From positions 1 through 5,266 of the forward strand of contig URBY01000054.1 of NCBI GenBank assembly GCA_900546245.1: a stretch of 5,266 nt of DNA. The letters run 5' to 3'. The translations under genes and the position numbers were made by a program. This DNA comes from an uncultured Mycoplasmatota bacterium (GTDB taxonomy: Bacteria > Bacillota_I > Bacilli_A > RF39 > UBA660). This document shows, in pieces, positions 1-4,312 of the stretch (position 1 is the stretch's first letter; each line of letters starts with the position of its first letter). Under the pieces are notes generated by a model. The model was not told the DNA's origin, ran no database searches, and saw only the letters and a list, made by a program, of their open reading frames with translations.

Positions 1-130
1 GAAAATCGTGAAAAATAGTCAATTTGTTTTAAATCAGGTTATTATATCTTAGATTCAAATTTTAGATTACTATTTTCCCATTCTGATATTTATTTCGTTG
101 TGTTCACTTACGATTTTGCTTCGTTCACAA
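1..130. other. Unassigned left edge, possible contig-end chimera
   Basis: No gene is recognisable here. Reading upstream in the frame of the penicillin-binding protein gives residues that do not resemble the transpeptidase sequence expected before the GLGEKT motif, and a TAG stop occurs at 16-18. The other two forward frames are also closed early (stops at 9-11 and 50-52). On the reverse strand only very short open stretches exist. A partial direct repeat is visible: GTTCAC at 102-107 and again at 123-128, each preceded by a TTCGT-like stretch. I infer an assembly join, an unresolved repeat or a genuine rearrangement somewhere between about 110 and 140. Confidence 0.5.
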
Positions 131-756
131 ACAAGCCAAGAATTAGAATTTTAGAGTATGGACTTGGTGAAAAAACTAATATAGATTTACCAGTTGAATC
201 ATATGGATATAAAGGTACAAGTTATGAATCAGGCCATTTACTTGATATGGCTATAGGACAATATGATACATATACACCAGTTCAAATAGCAAGTTATATA
301 AGTACTCTTGCTGCAAATGGTAATAGGTATAAACTTCACTTACTTAAAGAAGTTCATGAAAAAACTAATAATGAAAAAATGGGTAAAATAATAAGTACTG
401 TTGAACCAGAATTAATTGGTACTGTAGATTTAGAGCAAAAATATAAAGACAGAATAAAACTTGGTTTTGAATCTGTTATGAAGAGTTTAGGATATGGCTA
501 TATGGGAACAGTTCCAAGTCCAGCAGGTAAAACAGGTACAGCAGAAAGTTTCTATGATTCAGATGGTGATGGAAAGATAGATGTACCAACAATATCAAAA
601 GGATTTATAGGATATGCACCTAGTTATGATCCTAAGTTTGCTATTACTGTTTTATCTCCTAATGTAAGATATAGTACAACATCTGAATATACTTCACCAG
701 TAAACAGTAAAATAAGTTCAAGAGTATCAAATAAAGTATTTGAAATTTTAAAATAA
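100..756 (+). CDS. Class B penicillin-binding protein, C-terminal transpeptidase part (5' end missing)
   Basis: This is the C-terminal part of a class B penicillin-binding protein (PBP2/MrdA/SpoVD-like), the membrane-anchored DD-transpeptidase that cross-links peptidoglycan outside the membrane during elongation or spore cortex formation. Counting from the GTG at 100, residues 21-31 (GLGEKTNIDLP) and 52-72 (AIGQ.. through a TP.Q.A..I..LAANG stretch) are typical of the family, and KTGT at 144-147 is the third active-site motif, followed by FIGYAP at 169-174. The catalytic SxxK, the SxN motif, the dimerisation domain and the membrane anchor should lie upstream and are absent. The GTG has no Shine-Dalgarno and is only the first start codon in frame, so it is probably not the true start. 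Homology seems to begin near residue 12. The gene ends 44 bases before rpmG; a PBP2-rpmG neighbourhood is common in low-GC Firmicutes. As read, the product would be inactive; whether this is a contig edge or real decay cannot be told from the sequence. Confidence 0.85.
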   Translation: MFTYDFASFTNKPRIRILEYGLGEKTNIDLPVESYGYKGTSYESGHLLDMAIGQYDTYTPVQIASYISTLAANGNRYKLHLLKEVHEKTNNEKMGKIISTVEPELIGTVDLEQKYKDRIKLGFESVMKSLGYGYMGTVPSPAGKTGTAESFYDSDGDGKIDVPTISKGFIGYAPSYDPKFAITVLSPNVRYSTTSEYTSPVNSKISSRVSNKVFEILK

Positions 757-767
757 TGTGATATAAT
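740..767 (+). promoter_or_regulatory. Sigma-A promoter with extended -10 for rpmG-ldh-efp
   Basis: TTGAAA at 740-745 and TATAAT at 762-767 are separated by 16 bases, and TGA directly precedes the -10, giving an extended TGnTATAAT. The -35 box lies within the last codons of the penicillin-binding protein gene. The inferred start of transcription is near 774, followed by a short leader and a strong AAGGAGGAG ribosome site at 786-794, six bases before the rpmG ATG. Confidence 0.72.
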
Positions 768-800
768 TAGTTAGTATATGAAAAAAAGGAGGAGTTACTA

Positions 801-995
801 ATGGCAAACGGAAAGAAAAAAGAAGCTAGAGGACATGTAGCTTTAGAATGTACTGAATGTAAAGAAAACAAAGGTTTATCAAAAGAAAATTATTTTGTTT
901 CAAAAAATAGAACAAATACACCAGATCGTTTAGAATTGAATAAGTATTGTCCTACTTGCAAGAAACATACAGTTCACAAAGAAAAGAAAAAATAA
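801..995 (+). CDS. rpmG: 50S ribosomal protein L33 (zinc-binding four-Cys type)
   Basis: Ribosomal protein L33 of the large ribosomal subunit. The core ECTECKENKG...NTPDRLELNKYCPTCKKHTVHKE is the family signature. Four cysteines, C17, C20, C50 and C53, form two CxxC knuckles, so this is the zinc-binding (C+) form. At 64 residues it is longer than the usual ~49: there is an extra basic N-terminal segment (residues 2-10, GKKKEAR) and a few extra residues between the first CxxC and the NTPDRLE motif (around 24-32). The ATG at 801 is set by AAGGAGGAG at 786-794. It is the first gene of an operon with ldh (19 bases downstream) and efp, and follows a PBP2-type gene as in many Firmicutes. Confidence 0.95.
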   Translation: MANGKKKEARGHVALECTECKENKGLSKENYFVSKNRTNTPDRLELNKYCPTCKKHTVHKEKKK

Positions 996-1014
996 AAAGA
1001 TTTAAAGGTGAATT

Positions 1015-1917
1015 ATGAATAAAATAGTTGTGGTTGGTTGTGGTAATGTTGGAGTTAAATATGCTTCAGAACTATTAAGTACGAACTCTAATATTGATGA
1101 ATTAATATTAATAGATATTAATAAAGAAAAGGCAATGGGAGAAGCAATGGATTTAAGTAATACTCTTTATTGTCTTGGATTAAAAACTGTTATAAAAGCA
1201 GGAACTTATTTAGATGCAAAAGATGCTAAAATAGTTGTAATTGCAGCAGGAGCAAATCAAAATAAAAATGAAACTAGATTAGATTTAGTTAATAAAAATA
1301 GCAAGATAATTAAAGATATTACTTTAAAAATTGTTAAATCAGGATTTAATGGTATATTTTTAATTGCTTCAAATCCTGTTGATGTAATGACATATTTAGT
1401 AAGAAAATATTCTAAATTTCCAGCTGGAAAAGTAATTGGCAGTGGTACTATGCTTGATACAAGTAGACTTGCCTATTTACTTTCTCATAAGTTAGATGTT
1501 AATATTAAAGATATTAATGCTTATGTCTTAGGTGAACATGGTGATAGTAGCTTTGCTGTATGGTCAAGTGCTAAAGTTGGATCTGTTTTAATTAAAAATA
1601 TTATTCCAAAAGAAGAACTTGGTATATTAGAAGATAAAGTTAAACATATGGCATATAAAATTATTGAATTAAAAGGTGAAACTAGTTATGGCATAGGAAT
1701 GTGTTTAGTTAGTATAACTAATGCTATATTAAATAATGAAAATAAAGTTTTAGTTGTTTCATCTTTATATGATGACATATATTTAAGTATGCCATCTGTA
1801 ATTAATGAAAGTGGAATTAAAGGTGTTATGAAGGTGGAACTTACTAAAGAAGAAGAAGCAAAATTAAAAAATTCCGCAAAAATAATAAGACAAACAATAA
1901 AAAGTCTGGAGGAATAA
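1015..1917 (+). CDS. ldh: L-lactate dehydrogenase, probably not activated by fructose-1,6-bisphosphate
   Basis: NAD-dependent L-lactate dehydrogenase, reducing pyruvate to lactate in the cytoplasm to regenerate NAD+ in fermentation. The Rossmann start GCGNVG lies at 8-13 with D34 closing the second strand as an NAD-binding acid. The substrate-loop residue is Q82 (Q102 in standard numbering), which marks LDH rather than malate dehydrogenase. R88 (R109), N120 (N140), D148 and R151 (D168, R171) and catalytic H175 in GEHGDS (H195) are all present. The loop reads QNKNETR where QKPGETR is usual. The two residues that bind the allosteric activator in bacterial LDHs, R173 and H188, are A153 and N168 here, so I infer a non-allosteric enzyme. 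At 300 aa it is slightly short because it begins right at the first strand. Ribosome site AAAGGTGA at 1004-1011 is close to the ATG. It lies 19 bases after rpmG and 3 bases before efp, so it is almost certainly co-transcribed with them. Confidence 0.93.
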   Translation: MNKIVVVGCGNVGVKYASELLSTNSNIDELILIDINKEKAMGEAMDLSNTLYCLGLKTVIKAGTYLDAKDAKIVVIAAGANQNKNETRLDLVNKNSKIIKDITLKIVKSGFNGIFLIASNPVDVMTYLVRKYSKFPAGKVIGSGTMLDTSRLAYLLSHKLDVNIKDINAYVLGEHGDSSFAVWSSAKVGSVLIKNIIPKEELGILEDKVKHMAYKIIELKGETSYGIGMCLVSITNAILNNENKVLVVSSLYDDIYLSMPSVINESGIKGVMKVELTKEEEAKLKNSAKIIRQTIKSLEE

Positions 1918-1920
1918 ATT

Positions 1921-2481
1921 ATGATGATAGATATAAATGATATAAAGAATGGTATGACTGTTATAGTTGAAGGAAATTTATATCAAATAGTTGAATTTTT
2001 ACATGTTAAACCAGGTAAAGGTGCAGCATTTATGAAAACCAAACTTAAAAATTTAAGAACTGGTGGAACTATAGAAAAAACATTTAATACTAATATAAAA
2101 ATAGAAAAAGCAAATATTTCTAAAAAAACAATGCAATATTTATATAATACTACTGATATGTATTATTTTATGGATATGAATACATATGAACAAGTAGAAT
2201 TAAATGAATCACAAATTGAAAATGAAAAGAAATATTTAAAAGAAAACTTAGAAGTTGAACTTGTATATTTTGAATCTGAACTTATAGGTTTGAATTTACC
2301 AGAAAAAGTAGAATACAAAGTAACATATACAACAGATGCAGTTAAAGGAAATACTTCAACAAATGCACTTAAAGATGCAACTTTAGAAAATAATCTTGAA
2401 GTAAAAGTACCTTTATTTATTTGTGAAGGCGATGTAGTAGTTATTTCTACTAAAGATGGTAAATATGTATCTAGAAAATAA
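1921..2481 (+). CDS. efp: Translation elongation factor P
   Basis: EF-P binds stalled ribosomes beside the P-site tRNA and speeds peptide-bond formation at consecutive prolines. The 186-residue length is normal. The N-terminal KOW-like domain (about 1-65) carries HVKPGKGAAF at 28-37, with the tip lysine K33, the residue modified in many bacteria (5-aminopentanol in B. subtilis). The middle OB domain spans about 67-127 and the C-terminal OB domain about 130-186, with VKGNT.TNA.KDATLE and the terminal VPLFI..GD......GKYVSRK signature. GGAGGA at 1908-1913, inside the last codons of ldh, serves the ATG at 1921; the next codon is also ATG, so 1924 is possible. In B. subtilis efp lies just ahead of the spoIIIA operon, and here spoIIIAH is two genes downstream. 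No lysine-modification gene is visible in the window. Confidence 0.96.
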   Translation: MMIDINDIKNGMTVIVEGNLYQIVEFLHVKPGKGAAFMKTKLKNLRTGGTIEKTFNTNIKIEKANISKKTMQYLYNTTDMYYFMDMNTYEQVELNESQIENEKKYLKENLEVELVYFESELIGLNLPEKVEYKVTYTTDAVKGNTSTNALKDATLENNLEVKVPLFICEGDVVVISTKDGKYVSRK

Positions 2482-2508
2482 TAGAGAAATCTATTATTTT
2501 TTTCTTTT
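2476..2508 (+). terminator. Intrinsic terminator after efp
   Basis: A perfect 10-bp stem (AAATAATAGA at 2476-2485, TCTATTATTT at 2490-2499) with a GAAA loop is followed by a T-rich tract to 2508. Its left arm contains the efp stop codon. It separates the rpmG-ldh-efp transcript from the tail-collar gene. Confidence 0.85.
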
Positions 2509-2528
2509 AGAATAGTGTAAAAAATATC

Positions 2529-2556
2529 TTGACAAAACGCTTCCGGGGGGTATACT
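2529..2556 (+). promoter_or_regulatory. Consensus sigma-A promoter of the tail-collar gene
   Basis: TTGACA at 2529-2534 is a perfect -35, and TATACT at 2551-2556 is a near-perfect -10, 16 bases apart. The spacer ends in an unusual G run (CCGGGGGG at 2543-2550), the most GC-rich patch between the coding regions. Transcription should begin near 2563, leaving a leader of about 30 bases before the ATG at 2594. Confidence 0.8.
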
Positions 2557-2572
2557 TAAAGTAATAAGTATA
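2551..2572. promoter_or_regulatory. Inverted repeat over -10 and start site, candidate operator
   Basis: TATACTT at 2551-2557 and AAGTATA at 2566-2572 form a perfect 7-bp dyad with an 8-base centre. It covers the -10 box and the inferred start site of the tail-collar gene, a position where a dimeric repressor would block transcription. An AT-rich dyad of this length can occur by chance, so confidence is limited. Confidence 0.4.
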
Positions 2573-2593
2573 GTATGAGGGAGTAAAAAAGGT

Positions 2594-3373
2594 ATGAAAA
2601 TAAATAATAAAGGATATGCAAGTACAATAATAATGTTTAGCATTCTAACACTATTTTTAATAAGTATGTTAATGCTAGTTAAGACAATGAATAATTCTAG
2701 TTCTTTAAATAAAAAAATAACAGAAAAAGTAGTAGATAATATAGATTATGATGCATCTGGTAGTGTTCAAGATAGACTATCAGTTTTAGAAAATAAAGTA
2801 TCGAATTTAAAAAGTGAAGTAATAAATGAAATATATCCGGTAGGAAGTATATACATGAGTACAGAAGATGATACAGTAGAAAAAGTACAAAATAAATTTG
2901 GAGGAACATGGGAAAAATATGCACAAGGTAGAACTTTGATAGGAGAAGGAACCACTGTTGATACTAATGGAAATGCACTAACTTATAATGTAGGAAATAT
3001 TGGGGGAAGTAGTAGTGCAAGTATTTCACATAGTCATACGATTTCTAATCATTCACATACTTATAGTTGGTCAGGTAATCATAGTCATGAACTTCCAATA
3101 TTTATGTATGGAAGTAATGTATATTTTCCTTGGAATGTGTACGGACATGTTGTAAATTTATCATTCAAATCAGATGGTGTTTATGTTGCAAATGCTGGTG
3201 GAACATCTGGTGTAAATACTCAGCCTGCAACAGTTAGATATTATTCGGGAGCATCAACTATAAATGTTTCTGGTACAACGAGCTCTAATGGTGCACAAAC
3301 AATTTCTTATAATGGTAACGTTTCAGTAATGCAACCATATATAACAGTATATATGTATAAGAGAGTTAGTTAG
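2594..3373 (+). CDS. Membrane-anchored, pilin-like protein with phage baseplate/tail-collar domain
   Basis: I recognise the domains but not a named gene. Residues 1-7 (MKINNKG) then a hydrophobic stretch at about 8-29 resemble a type IV pilin leader, with a possible prepilin-peptidase cut after G7; the usual Glu at +5 is missing. Residues 58-78 carry a short heptad pattern (L62, L65, V69, L72, V76), suggesting a trimeric coiled coil. From residue 80 comes the phage fibre-tip signature: YPVGSIYMST at 81-90, FGGTWE at 102-107, GRTLIGEG at 112-119, three HSH motifs at 146-148, 153-155 and 163-165, and the closing QPYITVYMYKR at 247-257. This matches the T4 gp10 C-terminal/tail-collar type of receptor-binding domain. 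GAGGGAG at 2577-2583 serves the ATG. It has its own promoter and a weak terminator, and no capsid, tail or lysis gene is nearby. I infer a cell-surface adhesin or fibre built from a phage module; a remnant prophage tail gene is the alternative. Confidence 0.75.
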   Translation: MKINNKGYASTIIMFSILTLFLISMLMLVKTMNNSSSLNKKITEKVVDNIDYDASGSVQDRLSVLENKVSNLKSEVINEIYPVGSIYMSTEDDTVEKVQNKFGGTWEKYAQGRTLIGEGTTVDTNGNALTYNVGNIGGSSSASISHSHTISNHSHTYSWSGNHSHELPIFMYGSNVYFPWNVYGHVVNLSFKSDGVYVANAGGTSGVNTQPATVRYYSGASTINVSGTTSSNGAQTISYNGNVSVMQPYITVYMYKRVS

Positions 3374-3382
3374 AACTTTATT

Positions 3383-3405
3383 AATATTTTAAATAAAATA
3401 TTTTT
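3383..3405 (+). terminator. Possible weak A/T-only terminator after the tail-collar gene
   Basis: AATATTTT at 3383-3390 and AAAATATT at 3395-3402 form a perfect 8-bp stem with an AAAT loop, followed by only a few T residues to 3405. It lies 10 bases after the stop codon. The all-A/T stem and short T tract make it weak. Confidence 0.4.
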
Positions 3406-3426
3406 GTACTATATTAAAAAAATCTT

Positions 3427-3434
3427 CATATATT
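3427..3434 (+). promoter_or_regulatory. Sigma-E-like -10 motif upstream of spoIIIAH
   Basis: CATATATT at 3427-3434 matches six of eight positions of the B. subtilis sigma-E -10 (CATACAMT), the factor expected for spoIIIAH. The nearest ATATT (3411-3415) is 11 bases upstream, about three bases closer than a standard sigma-E -35, so this is a tentative call. Confidence 0.3.
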
Positions 3435-3464
3435 TTATTAGTAGATATTTGGAGGAGAAAAAAT

Positions 3465-3959
3465 ATGATTAATAAACAAGGAATTTGGCTTTTAACATTA
3501 TTTAGTTTAATTTTAGTATTAAGTGTATATTATATTACTATGCCATCAGAATTTTTAGCAAGTGCGAGCAAAAATGTAAGTGAAAATAATAAAGAGGTAA
3601 CAAAAGTAAAAGAAAGCGAAATAATATCTACTTTGAAAGTAGAAAATGAGGAAGAAAGAAACGAGAAAATTAGTGAACTACAAACAATTTTAACAAAAGA
3701 TGGTTCTACTAGTGAAGAAAAAAATAATGCGTATGAAGAGTTAAAAACAATAAATATAATTAAAGGAAAAGAAGAAGAAATAAGCTCAAAAATCAAAGAA
3801 CAATATAACTTAGAAAATTTTGTGAAAATAAAAGATGATCAAGTAAGAGTAGTAATTATAAAAAATGAACATGATACAAAACTTGCAAATGACATAATGA
3901 ATTTAGTTCAAAAAAACTTTGACTCAAAAATGTATATATCAATAAAATTTCAAAAATAA
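3465..3959 (+). CDS. spoIIIAH: Stage III sporulation protein AH
   Basis: SpoIIIAH is a mother-cell membrane protein whose outer domain meets forespore SpoIIQ in the space between the two membranes, forming part of the channel that keeps the engulfed forespore active. The first 24 residues are diagnostic (KQGIWLLTLFSLILVLSVYYI closely follows the B. subtilis KQTVWLLTMLSLVVVLSVYYI), with a membrane helix at about 8-24. A charged linker follows, then a helix-rich part with ERNEKISELQTILT at 64-77 and a strand region VRVVIIKNEHD at 127-137, consistent with the YscJ/FliF-like ring-building fold. At 164 aa it is shorter than the ~218-aa B. subtilis protein, mainly through a reduced linker. GGAGGAG at 3451-3457 is seven bases before the ATG. 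spoIIIAA-AG, normally directly upstream, are not in this window; efp, their usual upstream neighbour, is. Confidence 0.93.
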   Translation: MINKQGIWLLTLFSLILVLSVYYITMPSEFLASASKNVSENNKEVTKVKESEIISTLKVENEEERNEKISELQTILTKDGSTSEEKNNAYEELKTINIIKGKEEEISSKIKEQYNLENFVKIKDDQVRVVIIKNEHDTKLANDIMNLVQKNFDSKMYISIKFQK

Positions 3960-3978
3960 CAATTATGTTATTTTTTTT
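3952..3978 (+). terminator. Intrinsic terminator after spoIIIAH
   Basis: AAAAATAACA at 3952-3961 pairs with TGTTATTTTT at 3966-3975 around an ATTA loop, and the T run continues to 3978. The left arm contains the spoIIIAH stop codon (3957-3959). Confidence 0.72.
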
Positions 3979-4004
3979 AACATAAAATTTTTTTTAACAT
4001 AAAA
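3971..4004. repeat. Exact tandem duplication of a 17-bp unit
   Basis: The unit TTTTTTTTAACATAAAA occurs twice head to tail, at 3971-3987 and 3988-4004, without a mismatch. It starts in the T tract of the spoIIIAH terminator and ends just ahead of gerE. Its second copy contributes the -10 box of the proposed gerE promoter and its first copy the -35. Confidence 0.9.
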
Positions 4005-4006
4005 TA
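3980..4006 (+). promoter_or_regulatory. Sigma-K-like promoter for gerE
   Basis: AC at 3980-3981 (in AACA, fitting mACm) and CATAAAATA at 3998-4006 (a full match to CATAnnnTA) are 16 bases apart, the arrangement known for sigma-K promoters in B. subtilis, where gerE itself is transcribed by sigma-K. The inferred start near 4013 leaves a leader of about 40 bases before the preferred gerE ATG. In an AT-rich genome such matches are not rare, but the biological fit is good. Confidence 0.5.
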
Positions 4007-4041
4007 ATATGAGTAATTATATATACACCTCTAAAGAGAAA

Positions 4042-4047
4042 GTGAGG
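4042..4047 (+). promoter_or_regulatory. Ribosome binding site that decides the gerE start
   Basis: GTGAGG lies six bases before the ATG at 4054. The upstream in-frame ATG at 4009 has no purine-rich site in front of it and falls at or before the inferred start of transcription, so 4054 is preferred. Confidence 0.65.
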
Positions 4048-4053
4048 ATAAAA

Positions 4054-4260
4054 ATGAGCAAAGGAATATTGACAAAAAGAGAAAGAGAAGTATTCGAATT
4101 GTTAATTAAAAATTATACTACAAGAGATATTGCAGAAAAATTAAATATAAGTGAAAAAACAGTTAGGAACCATATATCAAATGTAATGCAAAAACTAGGT
4201 GTTAAAGGAAGAAGTGGAGCTGTAGTTGAACTACTCAAATTAAATGAGATTTCTTTATAA
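4054..4260 (+). CDS. gerE: Spore germination/coat transcription factor GerE (LuxR/FixJ-type HTH)
   Basis: GerE is a small DNA-binding regulator consisting of a LuxR-type helix-turn-helix alone; in the mother cell it works with sigma-K to activate late coat genes and repress others. The 68-residue product matches the ~74-residue B. subtilis protein almost end to end: LTKREREVFELL at 6-17, then IAEKLNISEKTVRNHISN at 26-43 (the helix-turn-helix), then MQKLGVKGRSGAVVELL at 45-61. The near-identity, including the VKGRS.AVVELL tail, sets it apart from response-regulator LuxR proteins, and there is no receiver domain. A longer reading from 4009 would add 15 residues (MSNYIYTSKEKVRIK) unlike GerE. 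It has its own likely promoter and terminator and precedes gerM; in B. subtilis gerE and gerM are also close, with ysmB and racE between them. Confidence 0.94.
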   Translation: MSKGILTKREREVFELLIKNYTTRDIAEKLNISEKTVRNHISNVMQKLGVKGRSGAVVELLKLNEISL

Positions 4261-4277
4261 GAAAACTCATTTTTTTT
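4242..4277 (+). terminator. Intrinsic terminator overlapping the gerE 3' end
   Basis: A long hairpin: AAATGAG (4242-4248) pairs with CTCATTT (4266-4272), and TTTCTT (4250-4255) with AAGAAA (4259-4264), with a single A-A mismatch between the two helices and a TAT loop. Eight T residues (4270-4277) complete it. The left arm encodes the last residues of GerE. Confidence 0.85.
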
Positions 4278-4286
4278 AATTTCTTG

Positions 4287-4294
4287 CATATATT
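4287..4294 (+). promoter_or_regulatory. CATATATT motif ahead of gerM (sigma-E-like, weak)
   Basis: The same octamer as ahead of spoIIIAH, with the same two following T residues, occurs between the gerE terminator and the gerM ribosome site. gerM is sigma-E-dependent in B. subtilis. No convincing -35 is visible, and a start at the normal distance would fall on the ribosome site (AGGTGA, 4300-4305), which weakens the call. Confidence 0.22.
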
Positions 4295-4312
4295 TTTTTA
4301 GGTGATACTATA

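Noticed and set aside
2697..2955. Two reverse-strand open frames (62 and 75 codons) opposite the tail-collar gene
   Set aside because: They are shadows of the forward gene in A/T-rich sequence, lack ribosome sites and give hydrophobic, low-complexity products with no family features.
2594..3373. Tail-collar gene as part of a prophage in this window
   Set aside because: No integrase, structural, lysis or tail gene flanks it; both neighbours are housekeeping or sporulation genes and it has its own promoter.
3530..3796. Reverse-strand open frame of 88 codons opposite spoIIIAH
   Set aside because: The Ser/Phe/Leu-rich product mirrors the Lys/Glu-rich forward gene. The forward frame is clearly SpoIIIAH, and there is no ribosome site for the reverse one.
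3971..4004. Tandem 17-bp repeat as a CRISPR array or mobile-element end
   Set aside because: There are only two directly adjoining copies without spacers, no cas genes and no transposase; the copies are better explained as promoter/terminator sequence.
4009..4053. Upstream ATG giving GerE 15 extra residues
   Set aside because: There is no ribosome site before it, it lies at or before the inferred transcription start, and the extra residues do not resemble GerE; the ATG at 4054 has GTGAGG six bases upstream.
4054..4260. LuxR-family response regulator or quorum-sensing regulator
   Set aside because: There is no receiver or ligand-binding domain, and the sequence follows GerE nearly end to end next to spoIIIAH and gerM.
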